In this document: one piece after another, positions 52,729 through 63,300 of the stretch
Position numbering within the stretch: the stretch's first letter is position 1
How the letters are laid out: each line of letters begins with the position of its first letter
NCBI RefSeq assembly: GCF_902459525.1
Contig: NZ_LR699166.1
Span: 1,155,501-1,219,500, forward strand
From: Sideroxydans sp. CL21
Lineage (GTDB): Bacteria; Pseudomonadota; Gammaproteobacteria; Burkholderiales; Gallionellaceae
Reading direction: 5' to 3'
DNA: 64,000 nt
Position numbers and translations under genes: made by a program
Notes under the pieces: generated by a model
Told to the model about the DNA's origin: nothing
What the model saw: only the letters and a program-made list of their open reading frames with translations
Database searches by the model: none

Positions 52729-55092
52729 ATGGCAGCAAAAAAAATAGGTCGTTTCACGATCATTCGCGAACTGGGCAGGGGAGCACAAGGGGCGGTCTAT
52801 CTCGCCCATGATCCGCAGTTGGAGCGCCAGGTGGCTATCAAGACACTGCGTCCCGGTTCGACCCGGACTGAAAGATTGCTGCGCGAGGCACGCATCGTCA
52901 GCAAATTGCAGCATGCCAACATTGTGCCCTTGTACGATGCCGGTGAACATGAGGGAGAAACCTATCTGGTCTGCTCCTATGTTGAAGGCGGTACGCTGGC
53001 GAAGATGCTGGAGGAAGGCGCATTGCCCCCGGTGAAGTCCGCGGAAATTGCCTGCCATTTGCTGGATGCACTCGAATATGCCCATCAGCAAGGCGTGATG
53101 CACCTCGATATCAAACCTGCCAACATCATGATCGGACACCGGGGCCAGCCGATGCTGATGGACTTCGGCATCGCCCGGCTGATCCAAGCGCAGAGTGAGG
53201 TTGACCAGGAGGTGGTCGGCACTCCGCAATATATGGCACCGGAGAGCATCAGCAATGCAGGGGTGGATGCCGGCTCGGATCTGTATTCGCTCGGCATCGT
53301 GCTGTATGAGATGGTCACAGGGGTCGCCGCCTTCAAGGGCGAGAATGTGATGCAGGTGCTGAACCGCGTCGCACACGAGCCTGTGGTCGCTCCTTCGGCC
53401 CACAATGCCGAAGTGGGTGGGCAATTGGAAGCCATCATTCTGAAGTCGGTCGGGAAGCGCAAGGAAGACCGCTATCCGGATGCGGCTGGCATGCGTGCCG
53501 CACTGAAGGAATATCTGGGCGGGAACGGCGAGGCCGCTGCCAACGATAGCCACAGCACGCTGGATTTCCTGTTGCGCCGCATGCGCAACAAGAGCGATTT
53601 TCCCGCGCTGTCCAGCATCATCACCGAGATCAACCGGATCGTGGCTTCGGAGTCGGATAGCGCGAACAAGCTGGCGCGCGTGATCCTGCAGGACTTCGCG
53701 CTGACCAACAAATTGTTGCGCTTGGTCAACACGGTTTCGTATGGCCAGTTCGGCGGCAACATCAGCACGATTTCCAAGGCCGTTGTGATCATGGGCTTCG
53801 AGACGGTGCGCAACATCGCAATGTCGCTGATCATGCTCGAATTCATGCAAAACAAATCGCTGGCACATCAGCTCAAGGACGAGGTGATCGCCGCATTCTT
53901 TGCCGGTGTAGTGGCGACGCAGCTGGCCGTGGGGCGCAATATCCGCGATGCCGAGGAGCTGATGATTTGTGCAATGTTCCAGAATCTCGGGCGGATGCTG
54001 GTGACCTACTATTTCTTTGAAGAAAGCCAGGAGATCGCGAGGCTCATCGAGCAGGGACTGACGGAAGACCAGTCTGCGATCAAGGTGCTGGGGCTGACCT
54101 GTAACGAGATCGGAACAGGAGTTGCCAGTAGCTGGAGCTTCCCGAAGCGGCTGCTTGACGGCATGGAGAAACTGCCGCAAAGCGAACCGGTGAAGAAACC
54201 CAGGACCGAGGCAGAGCACATGAAAGCCACGGTGAATATGGCGAACGAATTGTGCATGATCGCTGCAACGACCGCGACCCAGGAGAAATCCCTTGCATTG
54301 AACAGGCTCCGCTTGCGCTATCAGGATGCCCTCGATATTTCCGAGCGCAAGCTGAATGAAGCGCTGGAAAGCGGGCTGAAGGAACTGTCGCGGCGGGCGA
54401 TGACGCTGGAGATTAATACGGCGCGCAGTCCGCTGGTAAAAAAGGTGCATCAATGGAGCGGGCTGCCTGTCGAGCAGCAGACTGTCGCAAACAGGGAGTC
54501 TGCCGAAGGGATGAGCGGTGTGCATGGCATCGAATCGGTTCTGGATACAGGTTCGAAGGATATGGCATCGGTCAGGCCCGATCCCGAGACCGTCATGGGG
54601 GCCGGCATCCAGGATGTGACCAATTCGCTGGTGGAGGATTTTAAACTCAACGATGTGTTGCTGATGGTGCTGGAGACTATCTATCGAGGCCTCGGATTCA
54701 AACGGGCGATCATTTGCATCCGCGATAACAAGCTCAATGCCATGGTGGCGCGCATGGGGCTTGGAGAAGGGGTAGATGATGTCATTCCGCGTTTCCGGTT
54801 CAACCTGGCATTCGAATCGGATGTGTTCCACCTTGCAATCGAGAAGGGCGTGGACATTGTCATTGAGGACCTGAGGGCAGACAGCATCGCAAACAAGATC
54901 CCGGGCTGGTATCGGGAATTGCTCGATGCGCAGAGCTTTATCCTGTTGCCTGTCGTCATCAACAAGAAAACCATAGGCCTGTTTTATGCGGACATGCAGC
55001 AAGCCAATAGCCTGAAACTTTCCGAACGCCAGTTGTCACTGTTGCGGACCCTGCGCAATCAGGCGGTATTGGCAATCAAACAAAAAATGTAG
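52729..55092 (+). CDS. Serine/threonine kinase-HDOD-GAF fusion protein
   Basis: This 787-residue signalling protein has three domains. A Hanks-type kinase covers about residues 8-270: the glycine loop GRGAQGAV, Lys38 in VAIK, catalytic Asp127 in HLDIKPAN and the DFG motif at 145-147. An HDOD domain follows (about 290-480; LSSIITEINRIVASESDSAN, LLRLVNTVSYGQF). A GAF-like domain is at the end (about 640-780; LLMVLETIYRGLGFKRAIIC). The arginine before the catalytic Asp is replaced by Leu, so it is of the non-RD type. The start is ATG 52729, nine bases after GGTGGAGGG. Substrates are unknown. Confidence 0.9.
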   Translation: MAAKKIGRFTIIRELGRGAQGAVYLAHDPQLERQVAIKTLRPGSTRTERLLREARIVSKLQHANIVPLYDAGEHEGETYLVCSYVEGGTLAKMLEEGALPPVKSAEIACHLLDALEYAHQQGVMHLDIKPANIMIGHRGQPMLMDFGIARLIQAQSEVDQEVVGTPQYMAPESISNAGVDAGSDLYSLGIVLYEMVTGVAAFKGENVMQVLNRVAHEPVVAPSAHNAEVGGQLEAIILKSVGKRKEDRYPDAAGMRAALKEYLGGNGEAAANDSHSTLDFLLRRMRNKSDFPALSSIITEINRIVASESDSANKLARVILQDFALTNKLLRLVNTVSYGQFGGNISTISKAVVIMGFETVRNIAMSLIMLEFMQNKSLAHQLKDEVIAAFFAGVVATQLAVGRNIRDAEELMICAMFQNLGRMLVTYYFFEESQEIARLIEQGLTEDQSAIKVLGLTCNEIGTGVASSWSFPKRLLDGMEKLPQSEPVKKPRTEAEHMKATVNMANELCMIAATTATQEKSLALNRLRLRYQDALDISERKLNEALESGLKELSRRAMTLEINTARSPLVKKVHQWSGLPVEQQTVANRESAEGMSGVHGIESVLDTGSKDMASVRPDPETVMGAGIQDVTNSLVEDFKLNDVLLMVLETIYRGLGFKRAIICIRDNKLNAMVARMGLGEGVDDVIPRFRFNLAFESDVFHLAIEKGVDIVIEDLRADSIANKIPGWYRELLDAQSFILLPVVINKKTIGLFYADMQQANSLKLSERQLSLLRTLRNQAVLAIKQKM

Positions 55093-55225
55093 AGATCGGC
55101 GTCCATGCTTGTGCTGCGGGCAACCCGGGAGCGGTGTCGCGGCCTGTTTGTCCGCAGGTATAATGCACCCCTTTGTTTGCGGCCATATTTCGCAATTTCG
55201 CATAATTTCTTTTTCTGGAGTCGTC

Positions 55226-55999
55226 TTGTTCAAGCTGATCGGTGTCATCGCGGGTTCTATCCTTTCCGGGTTTTGGGGTGCTTTGTTCGGCTTCTTCATC
55301 GGGTCATTCATTGATCGCGTGCGTGCCTATGGCTCCGGCGGCATGAATCCGTTGCAGAATGCGCTGCGTCAGGCAGTGTTCCTGGAGACGGTGTTCATCT
55401 CGATGGGAAAGCTGGCCAAGGCTGACGGGCATGTGTCCCAGGATGAGATCGACCATGTCGAGCAATTCATGCGAAAACTGGGCATGACTGCGGAGCATCG
55501 GTTGCGGGCGATAGCCTTGTTCAAGCAGGGAGCCGATCCTGCATTCGATATCGCGCCGACTTATGCCAGATTCATGAGTGTGTGCGGGCACACGAAGAAC
55601 CTGAAAGATGTGCTACTGGTGTATCTCATTGTGATGGCTCTGGCGGACGGGCATGTCCATCCGGCGGAAGAGGCGCTGCTGATCGATATCGCTGGACGTC
55701 TGGGCTACGGACGTGACACCTTCAAGCAGATGATGGATATGGTGCTGAACCAGGGCCATTTTGCCGGTGGACAGGTCACTACTGCCGCAGCGCTGGACGA
55801 TGCCTACAAGGCCCTGGGGGTGAACAAAGAAAGTACTGATGCTGAAATCAAACGCGCTTATCGCAAGCTGATGAGTCAATATCACCCGGACAAATTGATG
55901 GGGCAGGGCCTGCCGGAAGACATGATCGCGATGGCAACCGAGCAGGCAAAGGAAATTCAGGTCGCCTACGACATGATCAAGAAAAGCAGGAATATTTAA
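55226..55999 (+). CDS. djlA: DnaJ-like co-chaperone, DjlA type
   Basis: The 257-residue protein starts at a TTG with a TGGAG site five bases before it. A short membrane anchor (LIGVIAGSILSGFWGALFG) is followed by a TerB-like domain (GKLAKADGHVSQDEIDHVEQ and VMALADGHVHPAEEALLIDI) and a C-terminal J domain with the HPD motif in SQYHPDKL. This is the DjlA layout: a single-pass protein whose J domain stimulates DnaK. It follows the kinase gene by 133 bases. Confidence 0.9.
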   Translation: MFKLIGVIAGSILSGFWGALFGFFIGSFIDRVRAYGSGGMNPLQNALRQAVFLETVFISMGKLAKADGHVSQDEIDHVEQFMRKLGMTAEHRLRAIALFKQGADPAFDIAPTYARFMSVCGHTKNLKDVLLVYLIVMALADGHVHPAEEALLIDIAGRLGYGRDTFKQMMDMVLNQGHFAGGQVTTAAALDDAYKALGVNKESTDAEIKRAYRKLMSQYHPDKLMGQGLPEDMIAMATEQAKEIQVAYDMIKKSRNI

Positions 56000-56061
56000 G
56001 CCGCCGGAAGCGCGGGCACAGGGTAATTATTATTGTAAATTCCCCTTTGCCCACCCGGGAT

Positions 56062-56862
56062 TTATCTTCGGGCAAATGAATAAGATTCATTTTGCGATGC
56101 AATATCCACCTGCAGATTCCCGAATTTATTTATTTTAATCTGCGCGGGTTGCGGAGTTCTGTCTGCCATCATGTAGATGCCGGCGCCCGTCTCGGGATTG
56201 AAGAGCATCTTGATATCGTCCATCTGTCCTTTTTCCTTGCCCTTGGGCGCGCTGCTGAAGAATGCAACCATATGGGCGCCTGATTTGTACATTTTCAAAT
56301 CATAGTTTTCGTTGTACCAGATACCGGACATCGGACTGGAAGACGTCTCTTTGTAGTCTGAACTTTTCTTTTCCCACAGGGGCGGAACATGGTTGACGTT
56401 TTTCAGATAAAGACCGTTCTGCTCATAGCGATCATAGTTCACGGGGATCATGGTCGTCGTTGTCCCGTAACTGTTAGTGGTGCCGTAGAAAGGGGTGCCT
56501 CCGTTGTAACCGCTGATGTAAGACGTATCCGAGGTGGGGGTACTCATGGGCACAAAGGATGTTCGAGTCCCTTTGAATTGCGAAGTGGCCACAAACACAT
56601 CCGTGCCGATCGATTTGGCAAACTCAATGGACGCCCTGGGATCTTCGTACGAACCGGTAAATCCTGATTTGCCGATGATCAGAAAGTCGCTGAAAAGCAG
56701 CTCGTAAATATTATGAATATCGACATTGCGGTATTCAAAGACCATGACATTCGTCGTTGCAGGATATTTTGTAGGCGAAGATTGCTGAAAAGTCTGCTGA
56801 TGCTCTAGTCCCGCGCAACCTGCCAACGAAGCCAACACCAGCAATATGATTAGTTTCTTCAT
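56062..56862 (-). CDS. Hypothetical lipoprotein
   Basis: The 266-residue product has signal peptide and lipobox LASLAGC with the modified Cys at residue 16. The mature part is polar, with DPRASIEFAKSIGTDVFVAT, a Thr/Ser/Tyr-rich middle (SYISGYNGGTPFYGTTNSYG) and ENYDLKMYKSGAHMVAFFSS, suggesting beta structure. No family is recognised. It is convergent with djlA and probably an outer-membrane lipoprotein. Confidence 0.75.
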   Translation of the reverse strand: MKKLIILLVLASLAGCAGLEHQQTFQQSSPTKYPATTNVMVFEYRNVDIHNIYELLFSDFLIIGKSGFTGSYEDPRASIEFAKSIGTDVFVATSQFKGTRTSFVPMSTPTSDTSYISGYNGGTPFYGTTNSYGTTTTMIPVNYDRYEQNGLYLKNVNHVPPLWEKKSSDYKETSSSPMSGIWYNENYDLKMYKSGAHMVAFFSSAPKGKEKGQMDDIKMLFNPETGAGIYMMADRTPQPAQIKINKFGNLQVDIASQNESYSFARR

Positions 56863-57235
56863 TTTGTACTTCTCCTTTTGGTTGTTTGGAGCGTCCTGTA
56901 TGAACTCAATCGGATATCAACATAAATTAGAGTGTATACAGTACGCAAAAATCCCGACTCCGTGCAATAAACTTTTTGCTTTATGCTTTGATACATCTTC
57001 GTTGGCATTGCACTGCCGGAGAATCACCTTTTAGAATCAATATGAAGGCGGTGGTAATGTTTCACAATAGGGTCGGCTTATCTTGTGAGAATTTTGTTGA
57101 ATTTGTTATCGATTGAACAGGTGTTCTGGAATTGACTTATGAAATCTAACCGCATATAAGTTTACCAATCAAGTAAGGAGCCGCTGATTTTGTCGGCGTT
57201 TTCCTAAAAATGGCAAATGGGGTGGAGTATGGGAT
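56863..57235. other. Intergenic region, no gene seen
   Basis: This 373-base AT-rich divergent gap lies between the lipoprotein and the MASE1 gene. GGCAAATGGGG at 57212-57222 echoes the GGCAAATGGGA seen near 24.9 kb. No gene or terminator is seen. Confidence 0.5.
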
Positions 57236-59020
57236 TTGCGCGTTGAAATCGTGAAAAAAATGCCATACATTATTCAATCCTTGGGTTTGGTCATTGCGTA
57301 TCTTGCCGCAGCCAAAATTGGCTTGGTGTTTGGCACGGTGAGCAGCAGTGCCATGATTTTCTGGCCGCCTGGGGGGATTGCACTTGCTGCCCTATTATTG
57401 GGCGGCGTTCGATTTCTTCCTGCTGTATTTGTGGCAGCCTTTCTCACTGCAGAAATTGTCGATACGCCAGCGATTTTCGCGCTGGGATTTTCAATGGGCA
57501 GCGCGCTGGAAACATTCGCCGGATTCTTTTTGCTCCGGCGCTTTGGCAATGTCGATCTTTCGCTCAATCGCCTGCGCGACCTGGCACTGCTGATCCTGCT
57601 GGGTAGCCTGATCCCTTCTGCCATCAGCGCGATACTTGTTCCTTTGGCTCTGCTGAAAGCAAACATGATCTCTTCGGAGATGCTGCCCGATGTCATGTGG
57701 CAATGGTGGCGCGCTGATGTGCTTGGCATCGCATTTTTCACGCCCATCGTCCTGGTATTCGCCAACAGAAAGTCGAAATTCTTCAAGTCCAGCAGAGCGT
57801 GGGAAATGGCTGCCCTCTGGGTGGCATCCATCGTCATCGGACAGAGCGTCTTCCTCGGCTGGCATCTGCCGGGCATTCCGCGAGATCAGCAGCTTGGTCT
57901 TACCTGGGTTTTTCCTCTGCTGGTCTGGGCTGGCCTGCGCACGGGAAGAAAAAATACTGCGTTGATCCAGTTGTTGTTCCTGTCACAGGTGCTTGCTGGA
58001 GCCTATCTGCAAACAGGTTATTTCTCCGATGATTTTGCCCGCTACGGGCTGGCCAATTTCTGGATGTTTGCCATGATGCTGGCTGTGGCGGGTATGGCAC
58101 TTGCGATCCTTTCCACGTTGCAGCGCAAGGCCATGCACCAGATCGCGTTGAACGCCAAGGTGTCGGCGGTCAGTAATGAGGGCATTGTGATCGTGGATGC
58201 CAATGGCAACATTGTTGACGTCAACCCGGCTTTTACTATGCTGACCGGATACACCCGCGATGAAGTGCTGGGCCAAAACCCGCGTGTCCTGAAATCAGGC
58301 AAGCAAAGTTCCGAGTTCTTTGCAGACATGTGGAAAGCATTGATTGAAGTCGGGCATTGGGAAGGAGAGTTATGGAACCGCCGCAAGGACGGTGTGGCTT
58401 ATCTGGAAAAGCTCGCCATCTATACCCTCAAGGATGAACACGGCAAAGTTGCCAACCGCATCGGTATTTTTTCCGATATCACGCAGAGCCGGGCTGAGCA
58501 GGAAACCGTGGCACATCATGCGCAACATGATTTTTTGACCAACCTGCCCAATCGCATGTTGTTTCGCGACCGCTTCAAACAACAACTGGCGCTAGCAAAG
58601 CGGAATGGCAAGAAGTTTGCCGTCATCTATATCGACCTCGACAAGTTCAAGCCTGTGAACGACAAATTGGGCCACCAGATCGGGGATCAGTTGCTGGTAG
58701 CGGTTGCGGAAAAACTGAAATTGCAGGTGCGGGAGGTCGATACGGTTTCCAGGTTCGGCGGGGACGAATTCGCGATCCTGCTTTCCGAAGTCATGACGCG
58801 CAACGACGTCACGAATCTGGCAGGCAAGATACTGCTAGCCCTGAATCAGCCATTCTTTCTCGATGGCAACATAATAAATATCTCAGGCAGTCTGGGCATC
58901 GCCATGTATCCGGACGACGGCAGCGAGATGGAATCGCTCATGAGCAAAGCCGATGCAGCCATGTACCGGGCCAAGCATAACGGCTCTAATACCTACTGCT
59001 GGTGCGGGGAATATGCATGA
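57236..59020 (+). CDS. Diguanylate cyclase with MASE1 and PAS domains
   Basis: This 594-residue protein has a MASE1 membrane sensor of about eight helices (residues 10-290, with IFWPPGGIALAALLL as the MASE1 hallmark), a PAS domain (about 305-420; EGIVIVDANGNIVDVNPAF) and a GGDEF domain (LTNLPNRMLFRDRF, IDLDKFKPVNDKLGH, SRFGGDEFAILL). The RxxD inhibitory site is present (REVD). The start is a TTG at 57236 after GGTGGAG; an ATG eight codons later is an alternative. The GGDEF is followed by no EAL domain. Confidence 0.93.
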   Translation: MRVEIVKKMPYIIQSLGLVIAYLAAAKIGLVFGTVSSSAMIFWPPGGIALAALLLGGVRFLPAVFVAAFLTAEIVDTPAIFALGFSMGSALETFAGFFLLRRFGNVDLSLNRLRDLALLILLGSLIPSAISAILVPLALLKANMISSEMLPDVMWQWWRADVLGIAFFTPIVLVFANRKSKFFKSSRAWEMAALWVASIVIGQSVFLGWHLPGIPRDQQLGLTWVFPLLVWAGLRTGRKNTALIQLLFLSQVLAGAYLQTGYFSDDFARYGLANFWMFAMMLAVAGMALAILSTLQRKAMHQIALNAKVSAVSNEGIVIVDANGNIVDVNPAFTMLTGYTRDEVLGQNPRVLKSGKQSSEFFADMWKALIEVGHWEGELWNRRKDGVAYLEKLAIYTLKDEHGKVANRIGIFSDITQSRAEQETVAHHAQHDFLTNLPNRMLFRDRFKQQLALAKRNGKKFAVIYIDLDKFKPVNDKLGHQIGDQLLVAVAEKLKLQVREVDTVSRFGGDEFAILLSEVMTRNDVTNLAGKILLALNQPFFLDGNIINISGSLGIAMYPDDGSEMESLMSKADAAMYRAKHNGSNTYCWCGEYA

Positions 59021-59090
59021 GTAAACCATGCGCGCATCTCGCTTAATATCGGCGCCCGGATAGTAAATTTATAAATATATGTTATCCTGC

Positions 59091-59114
59091 TAATTGTTAG
59101 CTTACTAACTATTA
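59091..59114. promoter_or_regulatory. Palindromic operator before the RND operon
   Basis: TAATTGTTAG-CTTA-CTAACTATTA is a 10-bp inverted repeat with one mismatch. Flanking direct repeats TTATCCTGC at 59082 and 59112 lie 30 bases apart. This is the kind of site bound by TetR-family repressors such as AcrR. No repressor gene is in the window. Confidence 0.65.
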
Positions 59115-59180
59115 TCCTGCTGGCCGCAGTGTTATTCCGCCAGCCATCAAGAATTTTATGAATCCGGTCGGAGATTTTCG

Positions 59181-60335
59181 ATGAAAACAAGAACTCAAAT
59201 CCTCAATGCATTGGCCATTGGTGCGGCTATCTTGGCACTTGCTGCATGCGGGTCCAAAGACGGGGGCGGGCAGCAGGCACCCGCCGCCGCAGCTCCCCCT
59301 CCGATGGAGGTGGATGTCGTGACTGTCACCCCGGGTTCTGTGACGCTGACCCAGGATCTTCCGGGGCGTCTGGAAGCATATAGAAGCGCGCAAGTACGTG
59401 CGCGAGTGGATGGGATCATCGAAAAGCGCCAATTTACTGAAGGCAGCGATGTCAAGGCCGGCGATATGCTGTTCCAGATCGATCCTCGCAATTACAGGAC
59501 TGCCTACGATTCTGCCAAGTCGGATGAAAGTGTGGCGCGCCAGACGCTTGAACGTTACAAGCCGCTGCTCGCGGCAAAAGCCGTCAGCCAGCAGGATTAT
59601 GATCTGGCCGAGGCCAAGCTGAAACAAGCCGAAGCTGCACTGTCCAAGGCGCAACTGGACATGGAGAATACCCATGTGCCGGCCCCCATCTCGGGACGTA
59701 TAGGACGCGCTCAAGTGACGGAAGGTGCGCTGGTGGGACACGGTGAATCCACCTTGCTGGCCACCATCGAGCAAGTCAATCCCATCTATGCAAACTTCAC
59801 CCAGCCGGGTTCGGATATGATGCATTTGCAACAGGCCTTCAAATCAGGAAAGCTTAAAAGCGCTGGTAGTGCGCGGGTAGAGCTTGTGCTTGAAGACGGC
59901 AGCATATATCCCCTGCCTGGCAGGCTATTGTTTTCCAATCTTGCCGTCGATCCGGGCACAGGTAGCGTGACCCTGCGTGCCGAATTTCCCAATCCGAAAC
60001 AGGAGCTGCTGCCCGGCATGTTTGCGAGCATCCGTTTGCCGGAAGGCAATGCGGATGACAGCATCAGGATACCGCAGCGTGCCGTCATGACCGGCACGCA
60101 GGGCCAGTCCGTGCTGGTAGTGGATGAGGAAAGCAAGGTTGCGGTACGACCGGTCAAGACGGGAAGCATGGCGGGCAGCGACTTTGTTATTCTCGAAGGC
60201 TTGAAGGCGGGCGACCAGGTGATCGTGAACGGTATCCAGAAAGTGCGTCCCGGCTCGCCGGTGAAAGCGGTTCAGTGGAATCCTCAGGGTAGTTCGCCTG
60301 TAGCGGATGCACCTGCAACTTCTGCAAAGAAATAG
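59181..60335 (+). CDS. RND efflux periplasmic adaptor lipoprotein (AcrA/MexA family)
   Basis: The 384-residue membrane fusion protein has signal peptide and lipobox LALAACG (modified Cys at about residue 23). It continues with the barrel-sandwich start SAQVRARVDGIIEKRQFTEG, an alpha-hairpin (YKPLLAAKAVSQQDYDLAEA, KLKQAEAALSKAQLDMEN) and PAPISGRIGRAQVTEGALVG, then a beta-barrel and membrane-proximal domain. It connects the RND pump to the outer-membrane channel. It is the first gene of the operon and is followed after nine bases by the pump. Confidence 0.95.
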   Translation: MKTRTQILNALAIGAAILALAACGSKDGGGQQAPAAAAPPPMEVDVVTVTPGSVTLTQDLPGRLEAYRSAQVRARVDGIIEKRQFTEGSDVKAGDMLFQIDPRNYRTAYDSAKSDESVARQTLERYKPLLAAKAVSQQDYDLAEAKLKQAEAALSKAQLDMENTHVPAPISGRIGRAQVTEGALVGHGESTLLATIEQVNPIYANFTQPGSDMMHLQQAFKSGKLKSAGSARVELVLEDGSIYPLPGRLLFSNLAVDPGTGSVTLRAEFPNPKQELLPGMFASIRLPEGNADDSIRIPQRAVMTGTQGQSVLVVDEESKVAVRPVKTGSMAGSDFVILEGLKAGDQVIVNGIQKVRPGSPVKAVQWNPQGSSPVADAPATSAKK

Positions 60336-60344
60336 AGGGGCATC

Positions 60345-63300
60345 GTGTTCGCAAAATTCTTTATTGACCGCCCGATCTTTGCCTGGGTAATCGCGCTCAT
60401 CATCTTGCTGGCGGGCGGGTTGTCGCTGCGCAGCTTGCCGGTCACATCCTATCCATCGGTCGCCCCCCCGGCTTTGGCCATCACGCTTGCCTATCCCGGT
60501 GCTTCGGCACAGGTGGTGGAAGATACGGCTGTTTCCCTGGTCGAGCAGGAGATGAACGGTATCGAGCATTTGCTCTACATGGAATCGTCCTCCGAGTTGG
60601 GCTTGGGAACGATCACCCTGACCTTTGAGAGCGGAACCAATCTGGATGCCGCCTCGGTCGAAGCGCAGAACCGCATCAAGCGTGCCGAGGCGCGCTTGCC
60701 GGATGATGTGCGGCGTGTGGGTGTCACCGTGGCGAAGGCAGCGCGCAATTATCTGATGTTCATCGCGCTGACTTCGCCGGACAAGAGCCGCGACAACGTC
60801 GCGCTCGGCAGTTATGCCGCGACCAGCCTGCTGGAAAGTATCCGGCGTGTACCGGGCGTGGGCGAAGCGATACTTTTCGGTACCGAGTATTCGATGCGCC
60901 TGTGGTTGAATCCGGACAAGCTGCATTCCTACAATCTGTCGCCCGGCGATGTCAGCGCTGCTGTCCGTGCACAGAACACCGAACTTGCAATTGGCGAGCT
61001 TGGCCAGTTGCCGGCCGCTCCCGGGCAGCAGTTGAACGCGGTGATCGTCACCCAGAGCAGGCTTAAAACTCCGGAACAGTTCGGCAACATCATCGTGCGG
61101 GCAAATCCGGACGGTTCCACGGTGCGGGTCAAGGATGTCGCGCGGGTGGAACTCGGCGCGCAGGATTATTCCATCGCTGCGCGCATAGACGGGCAGCCCG
61201 CCGCGGCGATCGCCATCCGTACCACGCCGGAAGCGAATGCGCTCGATACCGCCAAGGCAGTCAAGGCCAAGATGGCCGAGCTTTCCAAGGCTTTTCCAAA
61301 AGGCATCGACTGGTTGATCCCGTACGACACGTCGGAGTTCATCCAGATATCCATCGCTGAAGTCGCGAAGACGCTGGCCGAGGCGATGCTGCTGGTGTTC
61401 GTCGTCATCTATCTTTTCCTGGGGAATCTGCGTGCCACTTTCATCCCCAGCATCGTCGTGCCGGTTGCGCTGACCGGCGGGATGGTGGGTTTGTATGTCA
61501 TCGGCTACTCGATCAATACGCTGACGCTGTTCGCCATGGTTCTGGCCATCGGTATCGTGGTGGACGATGCCATCGTGGTGGTGGAGAACGTGGAACGCAT
61601 CATGACCGAAGACGGCCTGTCGCCGCGGGATGCGACGTACAAGGCCATGGGTCAGATATATACCGCCATCATCGCGATCACTCTGGTGCTGTGTGCCGTG
61701 TTCGTTCCGATGGCCTTCTTCAGCGGCTCGGTGGGGGCGATCTACCGCCAGTTCTCTCTCACGCTGATCATGACGATCCTGTTCTCCCTGCTGATGGCGC
61801 TGACGCTGACGCCGGCACTTTGTGCCACGTTGCTGAAGCATGAGCCGGAAAAGAAACCGGGCGGGGAGACCGGCTTCTTCGGCTGGTTCAACCGTCTCTT
61901 TGTCAAAACGAGCGATGGTTACCAGAACTGGGTCGGCAAGATTCTGAAACGCATGGGCCGTGCCCTGGTGTTTTATGCGGCGATCCTGGTGGCGCTGGGC
62001 TGGCTGTTCGTGCATTTGCCCACCAGTTTCCTGCCGGATGAGGATCAGGGTTATTTTCTCAATGTGATCCAGTTGCCACCTGGCGCCACACGCGAACGTT
62101 CGAAAGAGGTGCTGGCCGAAGTGGAACAGTACTACATGAAACAACCGGAAGTGGCACATGCAATCGGCGTGCTTGGATTCTCTTTCTTCGGACGCGGACA
62201 AAATGCGGCGACCGTATTCGTTCGCCTCAAGGATTGGGATGAGCGGCCCGAGCAGAGCAGTTCGGCTGCTTCCCTGGTGAAGAAAGCCAACATGGCGCTG
62301 TTCCGCATCAAGGAAGCGTTCATCTTCGCCCTTAACGTGCCGCCGATTCCCGAGTTGGCTGCCACCGGCGGTTTCGATTTCAGATTGCAGGATCGTTCCG
62401 GGCAAGGGCGCGAGAAATTGCTCGAGGCACGCAACATGGTACTTGGCATGGCAAGCAAGAGCCCGATGATAGCCGGTGTGCGACCGGAAGGACAGGAAGC
62501 CGGGCCGCAATTGCAGATCGAAGTCGATCGCCTGAAAGCAAAGGCATTGGGGATAGATATTGCGAATCTGAACGATACTCTGCAATCCATGCTCGGGGTG
62601 ACCTACATCAACGACTTCGTGCGCGAAGGCCGTATTTTGCGCGTGCAGATGCAGGCCGACTCGGAAAACCGCACCACGCCGAGCCAGATCATGCGAATAC
62701 CCGTGCGCAATATGGATGGTGGAATGGTTCCCTTGTCCGAATTTGCCAGGACGCGCTGGGTGGCAGCTTCACCCAAACTGGATCGTTACAACGGCCTGCC
62801 GGCAATGAAGATTTCCGGCGGTCCCGGGCCTGGTCACAGCACGGGCGATGCGCTACTGGCGATGGAAGATATCGCATCCAAGCTTCCGCCCGGCATGGGT
62901 TTTGAATGGTCCGGGACATCCAAGGAGGAGAGGGTCTCCGGAAACCAGGCGCCGTTCCTGTTCGCCTTGTCCGTGATTGCAGTGTTCCTGTGTCTGGCGG
63001 CGCTGTACGAGAGCTGGTCCATTCCGCTTGCCGTGATCCTGGTGGTGCCCATCGGTATACTCGGTGCGGTGGTGGCCGTGACGTTGCGCGGACTGCCCAA
63101 CGATGTCTATTTCAAGGTCGGACTGATCGTCATCATCGGCCTGGCCGCGAAGAATGCGATCCTGATCATCCAGTTTGCCAACGATCTGCTGGACGAAGGA
63201 CATGAGCTGATCGACGCGACATTGGAAGCCTGCCGCCGACGGTTGCGGCCCATCCTGATGACGTCGATCGCGTTCATCTTCGGCGTATTCCCGCTGGCCA

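Noticed and set aside
52555-55002. Minus-strand open frame of 815 codons opposite the kinase-HDOD gene
   Set aside because: It mirrors a well-supported gene, with a translation rich in His, Arg and Gln and no domain motif.
59925-62585. Minus-strand open frame of 886 codons opposite the RND pump genes
   Set aside because: It lies antisense to two clearly conserved efflux genes, has no ribosome site and a low-complexity His/Arg/Gln-rich translation typical of the complement of GC-rich coding DNA.
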